Source of the DNA: CAYQJV01 sp964417925
GTDB taxonomy: Bacteria > Hydrothermota > Tepidihabitantia > B3-TA06 > CAYQJV01
Length of the DNA stretch: 22,109 nucleotides
Reading direction: 5' to 3'
Assembly (NCBI GenBank): GCA_964417925.1
Contig: CAYQJV010000026.1
Coordinates: 1-22,109, forward strand
The notes under the pieces are model-generated. The model was not told the origin of the DNA and searched no databases. It was given only the letters and a program-made list of their open reading frames with translations. The translations under genes were made by a program, and so were the position numbers. Each line of letters opens with the position of its first letter. Position 1 is the first letter of the stretch. Below, piece by piece: positions 8,676 through 15,238 of the stretch.

Positions 8676-9092
8676 ATGGCAGAAAGAAGAGAACTCGCTT
8701 CTTTAGTTCCTGATATAATTCCTATGGCAGGTGTTGCATTACTTATCGTACTTATGCTTATGATGACCGCTCCCCAGCTTCTTACCCATGAATCAACTCC
8801 TGTAGATGTGCCTTATGCAAATACAGTGGAAAGACAAACAGAGGAAAATTATACAATTGCTCTTCTTCCAGATCATTCATTAAAACTTAATGATAGATCC
8901 GCAACCAAAGAAGAGATAGAAAAAGCACTTACTGATAAGCTTGCAGAGGATCCTTACTTTCTTGTAGTAATAAGAGCAGATAGAAGGGTTCCAGAAGAAT
9001 GGGTGATGGATCTCCTTGCAATGGCAAGGAAGGCGGGGGCACAAAGAGTTGCTGTAGCTACCAAACCTAAGAAAAAGGTTGGTGTAAAATGA
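8676..9092 (+). CDS. exbD: ExbD/TolR-family protein 2 lacking the conserved transmembrane Asp
   Basis: 138 residues from ATG 8676 (an in-frame TTG at 8640 lies inside exbD1). The fold matches ExbD: one membrane helix near residues 14-33, then a periplasmic domain with YTIALLPDHSLKLNDRSATKEEIEKAL and VVIRADRRVPEEWVMDLLAMARKAGAQRVAVA. The helix reads DIIPMAGVALLIVLMLMM. Against the usual P-M-V-D-V pattern, Gly19 occupies the position of the proton-carrying Asp. An acidic Asp13 is present but six residues earlier, at the cytoplasmic edge. This subunit therefore probably cannot conduct protons itself and may pair with ExbD1 as a heterodimer. It overlaps tonB by four bases (ATGA). Confidence 0.9.
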   Translation: MAERRELASLVPDIIPMAGVALLIVLMLMMTAPQLLTHESTPVDVPYANTVERQTEENYTIALLPDHSLKLNDRSATKEEIEKALTDKLAEDPYFLVVIRADRRVPEEWVMDLLAMARKAGAQRVAVATKPKKKVGVK

Positions 9093-10063
9093 CATTAAAT
9101 ATATTAAATTTTAAAATAAACCTTTCCCCAAGAGAGTGGGTAAAAGCTTGGGGAGAGGCTTTGGCCAATACCTGGCAAGGATTAAAAGAAACCTTTTCTA
9201 ATCGCAGATTATGGGTGGGTTTTGCTGTTTCGGTGCTTTTACATTTGCTGGTTATACTTCTTTCGTTACAGCACAGGGTAGGTGCTGGGGAGGAACTCGT
9301 TGAGTTGACAGATGTGGATTTTGTAGATGAATCTTATAATCCTAAAGCGAGAAAGATAATAGCTCAGGAAAGCAAATTCATACCGGGTGTTAGATCAGGG
9401 ATAACAGAAGAAGCTGCTCCGTTGAGTCTGGAGCGTAGAAACATTAAGTTTCAGGCTCCAATAGCAGGAGGTGAGATAAGTCTTGAGAAGGGTGCTGCTC
9501 CTACATTTACCGGAGAAGTGTTGAGGATCAATCCGAATGCAAGGGTTTCTACAGAAGAAATACTTGCACAAGCCCCAATAGATTTGAAGAGAGGAATGGG
9601 TGGTGTTACAGGACAAAAAGGATTTTTGAGTATGCCCCAAGTTGGTGCTCCAATAGACCTTTCAAAAGGTAGTGCAAATGTGGAAGAAGGATTGAAGACT
9701 CCCATAAAACCGATAAAGCCTCGGGCAGAACTGGGTGAAAAGGGCGGGGCTGAAAAGGCTTTAAGAAAGTTGAAAAAGACGGGCTTTAAACTTGAAGGAG
9801 ATTTGAGTGCAGCTGATATAGTTGCCAAATATATGCCTCCTTATCCTGCTTGGGCAAGGCAGAGATTTTTGCAGCCTATCTGTAAAATATCCTTTTCAGT
9901 GGATGCAAATGGTAATGTGATGCCTGTTATGACAGTTTTGAGAAGTACAGGCTATCCTAACTGGGATGAAGATATAAAAAGAGCTCTAAGGAGGTGGAAG
10001 TTTAAACCTTCAAACTTAAGGATACGCAGAGCAATAATAACATTTGTATTTGTACTTGAATAA
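9089..10063 (+). CDS. tonB: TonB-family energy-transducing protein
   Basis: 324 residues. Unlike classical TonB, a ~40-residue amphipathic segment precedes the membrane helix (about residues 41-60). The helix carries S48-VLL-H52, the Ser-x3-His pair equivalent to TonB Ser16/His20 that couples to ExbB/ExbD. The periplasmic linker (65-235) has few prolines and contains a repeated motif of the form AP(I/L)(D/S)L(K/S/E)(R/K), near residues 110, 162 and 188, then TPIKPIKPR. The C-terminal domain (about 240-324) is TonB-like: YPAWARQRFLQPICKISFSV, VDANGNV, STGYPNWDEDIKRALRRWKFKP. It should span the periplasm and transmit force to an outer-membrane partner. No TonB-dependent receptor is in the window, so the partner is unknown. 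Confidence 0.88.
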   Translation: MTLNILNFKINLSPREWVKAWGEALANTWQGLKETFSNRRLWVGFAVSVLLHLLVILLSLQHRVGAGEELVELTDVDFVDESYNPKARKIIAQESKFIPGVRSGITEEAAPLSLERRNIKFQAPIAGGEISLEKGAAPTFTGEVLRINPNARVSTEEILAQAPIDLKRGMGGVTGQKGFLSMPQVGAPIDLSKGSANVEEGLKTPIKPIKPRAELGEKGGAEKALRKLKKTGFKLEGDLSAADIVAKYMPPYPAWARQRFLQPICKISFSVDANGNVMPVMTVLRSTGYPNWDEDIKRALRRWKFKPSNLRIRRAIITFVFVLE

Positions 10064-10096
10064 AGTAGGTGAATTAAAGATAAAAAGGAGAGAGAA

Positions 10097-10906
10097 ATGA
10101 GGAAGATGATGTTTTGTCTTTTGCCTGTTTTTCTTTTTGCTCAGAAAGAAGTAGGGGTGGAGATGATAAGAGGAAAAGCTCTTATTGAACCTAAGCCTAA
10201 AGCCTTCTATTACACCATAGATCCATATCAACCAATAGGAGTTATATTAGGAGAACACAGGTTTATACTGGATCCAATGTTTTTTGAAAAGATAGAAAAA
10301 GCTGTAGGAAGAAGTATTTTTCTTACTGATGAGAATCTTCTTAGAGTTCCGGTTAGAATAAACAACTTTGTTGATTTAGACAGAGAAGCTATTTCTCTTG
10401 ATATGTCAAAGTTTATAGAGAAGGGAATAGAGTCTTGGGAAGTTCAGATAATAGATGGTAGGGGAAATGTGTTTAGAACAATACAGGGGAAAGGAAATCT
10501 TCCCTCTGCAGTGATGTGGGATGGAAAAGGAGATGATGGGGAAACGGTGATGAGTGTAGGAGATATTTATTCTTTCATAGTCACTATCCATCGCAAGGAT
10601 GGAAGCTCTACAAGAAGGATAGGTAGTCCTATTGATCTTGCAGGACTTGCCTATGGGAATATAGTTGCTATAAAAGAAACTGAACTACAAATGATAGGTA
10701 CTGAGATTTCTCGTAAGGAACGAGATTACATTCAGTATGTAATAAATCGTTTCAGAGAAAAAGGATTCTCAAAGATAACAGTGGCCGCATCGGATATTTA
10801 TTTTGCTGATATAGTAAAGTCTTATTTGGAAGAGAAGCTTTTTGGAGTAGAGATAAATACCAAGGAGGTTCCAGGTATAACCAGAATTGAATTTATCTTT
10901 GAATAA
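10097..10906 (+). CDS. exported protein with FlgD-like Ig domain and possible degenerate OmpA-like C-terminus
   Basis: 269 residues with a good Shine-Dalgarno sequence (AAGGAGAG) before the ATG. The signal peptide MRKMMFCLLPVFLFA is probably cut before QKEVG (residue 16). Residues ~110-180 form an FlgD-like Ig module: SWEVQIIDGRGNVFRTI, then LPSAVMWDGKGDDG, then GDIYSFIVTIHRKDG. This resembles the C-terminal module of the barrel protein at the window start. Residues ~205-269 have the helix-strand order of an OmpA/Pal peptidoglycan-binding domain (IQYVINRFREKGFSKITVAA, ending ITRIEFIFE). The usual peptidoglycan-contacting Asp and Arg are not evident, so this part is tentative. Lying 33 bases after tonB, it probably belongs to the same envelope operon. 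Function not recognised. Confidence 0.7.
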   Translation: MRKMMFCLLPVFLFAQKEVGVEMIRGKALIEPKPKAFYYTIDPYQPIGVILGEHRFILDPMFFEKIEKAVGRSIFLTDENLLRVPVRINNFVDLDREAISLDMSKFIEKGIESWEVQIIDGRGNVFRTIQGKGNLPSAVMWDGKGDDGETVMSVGDIYSFIVTIHRKDGSSTRRIGSPIDLAGLAYGNIVAIKETELQMIGTEISRKERDYIQYVINRFREKGFSKITVAASDIYFADIVKSYLEEKLFGVEINTKEVPGITRIEFIFE

Positions 10907-10951
10907 ATAATTGTACATTAAAAATATCAACGAAAAAGGAGGAAAAGAGAA

Positions 10952-12100
10952 ATGAAAAATAGTTATTTTTTTACTTCAGAGTCTGTTACAGAAGGACATC
11001 CGGATAAGTTGTGTGATCAAATTTCTGATGCAATTCTGGATGCCATTCTTGAGAAAGATCCCTTAGGAAGAGTTGCATGCGAAACCCTTACTACAAGAGG
11101 GCTGGTTTTTGTAGCTGGTGAGATTACCACGGAATGTTATGTGGATATTCCAGAAATTGTAAGAGCAGTTGTAAGAGAGACAGGTTATACCAATCCTGCT
11201 TATGGGTTTGATGATGAGTCAGTGGCGGTTGTAACCTCAATACAGGAGCAATCCCCAGATATTGCTATGGGAGTTGATATTGGAGGAGCTGGGGATCAAG
11301 GAATAATGATAGGATATGCTACAAATGAAACACCAGAGATGATGCCTATGCCTATAGTAATGGCCCATAGATTAACTCGGAGGTTGGCTGAAGTGAGGAA
11401 AAATCAACTTATAAAGTACCTTAGACCTGATGGAAAAGCGCAGGTTACAGTAAAATATGAAAATCACAGACCTGTAGGAATTTCAGCGATTGTCCTTGCT
11501 GCCCAGCATGACCCTGATGTAAAGTTAGACCAACTTAGGGAGGAGTTAAAAGAGCATGTTATTAAACATGTAATTCCAGAAGATTTAATAGATAAAAATA
11601 CCAAAATTATAATAAATGGTACTGGAAAATTTGTAATAGGAGGACCTCAAGCAGATACAGGAGTTACTGGAAGAAAGATAATGGTGGATACCTATGGAGG
11701 ATATGTAAGGCATGGAGGAGGTTGTTTTTCAGGTAAGGACCCAACAAAAGTAGATAGATCTGCAGCATATTTTGCAAGGTATGTAGCTAAGAATATTGTG
11801 GCTGCAGGACTTGCTGATAAAGCAGAGATACAACTTGCATACGTAATTGGACAAAAGGAGCCTGTTTCTTTTTCTATAGATACTTATGGTACTGCTAAGA
11901 TTCCAGAGGAAAAGATACTTTCTGCTGTGAAAAAACTTTTTGATTTTACTCCTGCAGGTATGATAGATAAATTAAAGCTTCGCAGACCTATTTATAGAAG
12001 GACCGCAGCTTATGGACATTTTGGTAGAGAGGAGGAGGGGTTTACATGGGAAATTACAGATATGGTAAAAATTTTAAAAGAGGAAACTGGATATGCGTGA
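10952..12100 (+). CDS. metK: S-adenosylmethionine synthetase (methionine adenosyltransferase)
   Basis: Makes S-adenosylmethionine from methionine and ATP in the cytosol. It has 382 residues, the usual bacterial length. Signature motifs are intact: the ATP-binding GHPDKLCDQ (residues 15-23), GGAGDQG (111-117), and the glycine-rich loop GGGCFSGKDPTKVDRS (255-270) that binds phosphates and metal. The start is supported by AAGGAGG nine bases upstream. The 45-base gap after the previous gene shows no terminator and is too short for a SAM riboswitch, so read-through from the exb-tonB operon is plausible. It overlaps ahcY by eight bases, placing synthesis of SAM and removal of its by-product in one unit. 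Confidence 0.97.
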   Translation: MKNSYFFTSESVTEGHPDKLCDQISDAILDAILEKDPLGRVACETLTTRGLVFVAGEITTECYVDIPEIVRAVVRETGYTNPAYGFDDESVAVVTSIQEQSPDIAMGVDIGGAGDQGIMIGYATNETPEMMPMPIVMAHRLTRRLAEVRKNQLIKYLRPDGKAQVTVKYENHRPVGISAIVLAAQHDPDVKLDQLREELKEHVIKHVIPEDLIDKNTKIIINGTGKFVIGGPQADTGVTGRKIMVDTYGGYVRHGGGCFSGKDPTKVDRSAAYFARYVAKNIVAAGLADKAEIQLAYVIGQKEPVSFSIDTYGTAKIPEEKILSAVKKLFDFTPAGMIDKLKLRRPIYRRTAAYGHFGREEEGFTWEITDMVKILKEETGYA

Positions 12101-13349
12101 ATATGATATAAAAGATATAAATCTTGCTCAAGAAGGAAAGGAGCGAATCTACTGGGCATCCTCTTTTATGCCTGTACTTGCTTTGATTCGTAAAAGATTC
12201 AAAAAGGAAAAACCTTTAAAAGGTATTAGAATAAGTGCTTGTCTCCATGTAACTACTGAAACAGCGAATTTATTAATAACTTTGAAAGAAGGAGGAGCAG
12301 AGGTAAGACTTTCCGCATCTAATCCTCTTTCTACTCAAGATGATGTTGCAGCTGCATTGGTCAGATATGAAGACATACCTGTTTTTGCAAAAAAAGGAGA
12401 ATCAACCAGCGAGTATTATACCCATATAGAAGAGAATCTTGCCTTTTCTCCACATTTAACTATAGATGATGGAGCTGATTTAATATCCACTATACATAAA
12501 GGAAAAAAAGAACTTGCAAAAAAGATATATGGAGGTACTGAAGAAACAACCACTGGTGTAATAAGACTTAAAAATCTTGAAAAGGAAGGAAAACTTCTTT
12601 ATCCAGTAATTGCAGTAAATGAGTCCAAAACTAAATATCTTTTTGACAATAGATATGGAACTGGTCAATCCACGGTTGATGGTATTTTGAGAGCAACAAA
12701 TTTTTTCTTTCCTGGAGCAAAGGTAGTGGTGATAGGATATGGATGGTGTGGAAGAGGAATTGCAGTAAGAGCAAAAGGACTCGGAGCAGAGGTGATAGTT
12801 TGTGAAGTTTCACCTATCAAGGCGCTTGAAGCAAGAATGGATGGTTTCAGAGTAATGAAATTGGAAGAAGCATGTAACATAGGAGATCTATTTATTACTG
12901 CAACAGGAAATATAAATGTGATAACCAAGAAACATTTCTATTTAATGAAAGATAAAGCAATTCTTGCTAATGCAGGACATTTTGATGTGGAAATAGACAA
13001 AAAATGTCTTGAAAAGATATCAGATAGTAAAAGAGAAATAAGAAAAAATGTAATAGAATATAAAATAGGGAAAAAAAGATTATATCTTCTTGCAGAGGGA
13101 AGACTTGTTAATCTTTCTGCAGCAGAAGGACATCCTGCAATGGTGATGGATATGTCTTTTGCGAATCAAGCTCTTGCAGTAGAGTATATCGTTAAAAACA
13201 AAAGTAAACTGGATAAAAAAGTGTATGTATTACCCTTAGAGATAGATGAAGAGATTGCAAAATTAAAGTTGGAAACCATGGGGATAAAGATAGATACCCT
13301 TACAAAACAACAGGAAAAGTATCTCTCCTCATGGAAGATAGGAACATAA
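12093..13349 (+). CDS. ahcY: adenosylhomocysteinase (S-adenosylhomocysteine hydrolase)
   Basis: Splits S-adenosylhomocysteine to adenosine and homocysteine, relieving product inhibition of methyltransferases. At 418 residues it matches the shorter archaeal/Thermotoga type. Conserved stretches include ACLHVTTETANL (49-60), the catalytic region DDGADL (125-130), EETTTGVIRL (150-159) and NESKTKYLFDNRYGTGQS (176-193). The NAD-binding Rossmann loop GYGWCGRG (215-222) replaces the common GYGDVGKG. The protein ends QEKYLSSWKIGT, typical of the short form without the C-terminal Tyr-Arg-Tyr tail. Its first eight bases overlap metK, and its TAA shares a base with the osmC-like ATG (TAATG), implying coupled translation. 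Confidence 0.96.
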   Translation: MREYDIKDINLAQEGKERIYWASSFMPVLALIRKRFKKEKPLKGIRISACLHVTTETANLLITLKEGGAEVRLSASNPLSTQDDVAAALVRYEDIPVFAKKGESTSEYYTHIEENLAFSPHLTIDDGADLISTIHKGKKELAKKIYGGTEETTTGVIRLKNLEKEGKLLYPVIAVNESKTKYLFDNRYGTGQSTVDGILRATNFFFPGAKVVVIGYGWCGRGIAVRAKGLGAEVIVCEVSPIKALEARMDGFRVMKLEEACNIGDLFITATGNINVITKKHFYLMKDKAILANAGHFDVEIDKKCLEKISDSKREIRKNVIEYKIGKKRLYLLAEGRLVNLSAAEGHPAMVMDMSFANQALAVEYIVKNKSKLDKKVYVLPLEIDEEIAKLKLETMGIKIDTLTKQQEKYLSSWKIGT

Positions 13350-13783
13350 TGAAGGTTGTGGTTCAACAAGCAAAGGGATTAACCTTTATTGGTAAAGGAA
13401 ATTCTAATCACTGGATTGTAATGGATGGTCCAGAGAAATTCAAAGGTTCTGATGCAGGTATAAGACCAATGGAGCTGATGCTTGTTTCTCTTGGCGGGTG
13501 TACTGGAATGGATGTAATTTCACTGCTTGATAAGATGAAAGTAAAATACAGTGATTTTAGAATAGAAGTAGAAGCAGAGAGAGCCCAAGAGCACCCTAAA
13601 GTTTTTACCCGTATACATATAAAATATATTATTTATGGAAGAGATGTAGACGAACAGAGTTTTAAAAAAGCTATAGAACTTTCACAGAGTAAGTATTGTT
13701 CTATCTCTGCGATGTTAAAAAAAATATGTAACCTTACTTATTCCTATGAAATAGTACGAAAAGAAGAAGAGATTACGCCATAA
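13349..13783 (+). CDS. OsmC/Ohr-family protein (probable thiol peroxidase)
   Basis: I choose ATG 13349, which overlaps the ahcY stop as TAATG, over ATG 13331 inside ahcY; this gives 144 residues beginning MKVVVQQAKG, like other OsmC proteins. Both family cysteines are present: Cys51 in LGGCTGMDV and Cys117 in SKYCSISAMLKK. The domain spans the whole protein, with the sheet at the N-terminus and the two long helices carrying the cysteines. OsmC/Ohr proteins reduce organic hydroperoxides with a Cys pair, although many YhfA-type members have unproven substrates. Co-transcription with the SAM cycle is suggestive of sulfur or oxidative-stress handling, but that link is inference. Its stop lies in the left arm of a hairpin. 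Confidence 0.87.
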   Translation: MKVVVQQAKGLTFIGKGNSNHWIVMDGPEKFKGSDAGIRPMELMLVSLGGCTGMDVISLLDKMKVKYSDFRIEVEAERAQEHPKVFTRIHIKYIIYGRDVDEQSFKKAIELSQSKYCSISAMLKKICNLTYSYEIVRKEEEITP

Positions 13784-13808
13784 GAAGTTATTTCTTTTTC
13801 TTATGGCG
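13776..13808. terminator. probable bidirectional terminator between osmC-like and bS22-like genes
   Basis: CGCCATAAGAA (13776-13786) and TTCTTATGGCG (13798-13808) are an 11-bp perfect inverted repeat with an 11-base loop. Both flanks are pyrimidine-rich in the respective outgoing direction. The left arm includes the OsmC stop codon, and the right arm encodes the last residues of the minus-strand ribosomal microprotein. Convergent genes on both sides support use in both directions. The U tracts are interrupted, so efficiency is uncertain. Confidence 0.65.
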
Positions 13809-13880
13809 CATCATCTTTCTTCTTTTCTTGTATTTATGTCTTTTTACTTTTTTTAATTTTCTTTTTCTTCCGCAAGGCAT
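13788..13880 (-). CDS. AURKAIP1/COX24-domain ribosomal microprotein (bS22/mS38-like)
   Basis: A 30-residue, extremely basic protein: MPCGRKRKLKKVKRHK, then YKKRRKMMRHKKKK. The start ATG (13878-13880) lies three bases after the HU stop, with AAAGG eight to twelve bases upstream. The pattern (MP.GRKRK...K..KHKYKKRRK..RHKKK) matches the short AURKAIP1/COX24-domain proteins annotated in Bacteroidetes and related to bS22 of mycobacteria and mitochondrial mS38. These are small-subunit proteins near the decoding centre. It has 21 Lys/Arg residues and one Cys. Co-transcription with HU after one promoter is likely. The gene falls below usual length cut-offs and is easily missed. Family assignment is from recalled sequence pattern; a profile match to the domain would settle it. 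Confidence 0.82.
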   Translation of the reverse strand: MPCGRKRKLKKVKRHKYKKRRKMMRHKKKK

Positions 13881-13883
13881 AAT

Positions 13884-14174
13884 TTACCTTTGACTTACAA
13901 TTTGTTTTAAAACTTTTGAAGGTTTAAATACAGGAACTAATCTGGAAGGAATATGAATTTCTTTACCTGTTCTTGGATTTTTAGCCGTTTTCTCTTTTCT
14001 TTTATTTGTTTTAAATACCCCAAACCTTCTTATTTCTATTCTATTACCTTCTGCAAGTTGTTTTGATATTTCTTTTAAAAACAAATTTACAATTAATGCA
14101 ATATCTTTTTTTGTAAATCTTGGTCCAATCTGTTTTTCTATAGCTTCTATTAGATCAATTTTCTTTATTGTCAC
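13884..14174 (-). CDS. HU/IHF-family DNA-bending protein
   Basis: 96 residues starting at GTG (14172-14174), with AAGGAGG (14180-14186) five bases upstream. The sequence follows the HU/IHF fold: N-terminal helices (IDLIEAIEKQIGPRFTKKDIALIVNLF), the conserved RIEIRRFGVF turn, then the DNA-binding arm KEKTAKNPRTGKEIHIPSRLVPVFKPSK with the intercalating Pro in NPRTG. The arm ends in Phe-Lys-Pro-Ser-Lys, as in IHF and HU. I cannot separate HU from IHF subunits on sequence reading alone. It binds and bends DNA in the nucleoid. It is the first gene of a two-gene minus-strand unit with the ribosomal microprotein. Confidence 0.94.
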   Translation of the reverse strand: MTIKKIDLIEAIEKQIGPRFTKKDIALIVNLFLKEISKQLAEGNRIEIRRFGVFKTNKRKEKTAKNPRTGKEIHIPSRLVPVFKPSKVLKQIVSQR

Positions 14175-14216
14175 CTCTGCCTCCTTTTTTAAATTTTATA
14201 AATTCTTTGTTAATTA

Positions 14217-14245
14217 ATTTTAATCAAAGAAATTAAGATTGTCAA
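14217..14245 (-). promoter_or_regulatory. sigma-70-type promoter for the HU-microprotein operon
   Basis: On the minus strand, -35 TTGACA (14240-14245), a 17-base spacer and -10 TAAAAT (14217-14222). The predicted start near 14209 gives a ~35-base leader to the GTG start. It is back-to-back with the plus-strand promoter at 14269; the two -35 boxes are 23 bases apart and a run of six C (14251-14256) lies between them. Confidence 0.75.
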
Positions 14246-14268
14246 GTTAACCCCCCTTCTAAAATAGT

Positions 14269-14296
14269 TTGACTAATCTTTTTATTTATGTAAAAT
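14269..14296 (+). promoter_or_regulatory. promoter giving a probable leaderless transcript
   Basis: -35 TTGACT (14269-14274), 16-base spacer, -10 TAAAAT (14291-14296). The next gene's ATG is at 14306, only ten bases after the -10 box, so transcription should begin at or within a few bases of the start codon. No Shine-Dalgarno sequence exists upstream. Confidence 0.7.
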
Positions 14297-14305
14297 TAAA
14301 ATACA

Positions 14306-15238
14306 ATGTTATTTATGCTTTTTGCGCTACACGTGTGGATTGAAGATGATATGCTTTATTTTTCTCAAGGTAGTGATAAGGAGGTAATTGATTATGCAAT
14401 TACATGGGGTAAAAGCAAGTCAGAAATTGCTATTTCTCAAGATTCCTCATGGATAGCGTATTCCAAATTTAATCAATCTGGTATAGAGGAAGAGGGTGAA
14501 GATGTATGGGTGTTTTCTGTAGAATCCAAAGAGAGAAAAAAAGTTATTTCTTCTGAATTGGTCTGTGATACGCTTTTTTGGACACGGATAGAAAACAACA
14601 ACATACTTTTTGCATGTTTTTCATCTCATGCTTTACCCGGAAAATATATGATTCTTGTTTATAATCCTGGTGACGATTCCTTAATATTTTATGCTCCTTT
14701 TAAGTTTACAGGATATGATAAGAGAAAAGAAGTAATTAACTATGTGAGTCTTACTGAAGATGGATATGAGCGCTTTAGGGATAAACTTTATCTTTTAGAA
14801 TTTTATAAATGGAAGAATAGAACGCCTACAATTGTAACAGATACATTTCCTCAAAAACTTTTTGATGGAAATTTGAGGACTGCTGAAGAGTTTTATACTG
14901 AGGAAGGAGGCAAAGGTTATGCGTTTAAGATTCATTTTGCTAAAAAAGTTATAATAGAAAGAATAAGAATAGCTCCTGGATACATGAAGACCTCATCAAG
15001 GCAGGGGAATCTTTTTTTTCTTTACAATAGAATAAAGAAATTAAAAATTATCACAAATTCAGGAGATGAAGTTGTATTAAAATGTAAGAATGATTTTTCT
15101 ATACAGGAATTTAATCTAAAAAATCCTTTGGTGGGAGAAACCTTTATTTTCTTGGTGGAAGACATTTATAGAGGAAGCAATTATAATAGGTTGTTTGTTT
15201 CAGAAATTGAAATAATTGAAAAAAATAGGAGGCTGTGA
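14306..15238 (+). CDS. secreted protein with NADase-type (discoidin-like) glycan-binding domain
   Basis: 310 residues. The short hydrophobic N-terminus (MLFMLFALHVWIEDD) resembles a signal peptide but has no basic residue. Residues ~30-165 look beta-rich with propeller-like strands (SSWIAYSKFN, DVWVFSVESKERKKVI, YMILVYNPGDDSLIFY). Residues ~175-305 resemble the NADase-type discoidin domain: FDGNLRTAEEFY, IRIAPGYMKTS (220-230), YNRIKKLKII (240-249), then EDIYRGSNYNRLFVSEIEI. Family members carry this domain as an accessory glycan- or surface-binding module; no catalytic residues are evident. Translation appears leaderless. The stop overlaps the next gene's start (TGATG), so the two are probably co-expressed, yet one looks secreted and the other cytoplasmic. 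Function unknown. Confidence 0.65.
   Translation: MLFMLFALHVWIEDDMLYFSQGSDKEVIDYAITWGKSKSEIAISQDSSWIAYSKFNQSGIEEEGEDVWVFSVESKERKKVISSELVCDTLFWTRIENNNILFACFSSHALPGKYMILVYNPGDDSLIFYAPFKFTGYDKRKEVINYVSLTEDGYERFRDKLYLLEFYKWKNRTPTIVTDTFPQKLFDGNLRTAEEFYTEEGGKGYAFKIHFAKKVIIERIRIAPGYMKTSSRQGNLFFLYNRIKKLKIITNSGDEVVLKCKNDFSIQEFNLKNPLVGETFIFLVEDIYRGSNYNRLFVSEIEIIEKNRRL

Noticed and set aside
9451..9828. Minus-strand 125-residue open frame opposite tonB
   Set aside because: It lies wholly inside a well-supported TonB gene, has no ribosome-binding site or recognisable domain, and reads as a Pro/Ser-rich reverse of the linker.
10907..10951. Possible SAM riboswitch before metK
   Set aside because: Only 45 bases separate the genes, too few for any SAM riboswitch class, and no paired elements are visible.
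13331..13348. Upstream ATG 13331 as the OsmC-like start
   Set aside because: It lies inside ahcY and adds six residues before the family's usual start; ATG 13349 gives the TAATG junction typical of this operon.
14206..14230. CTTTG...CAAAG dyad in the HU leader region as an operator
   Set aside because: Only five bases pair well around an AT-only centre, within chance expectation for this composition.
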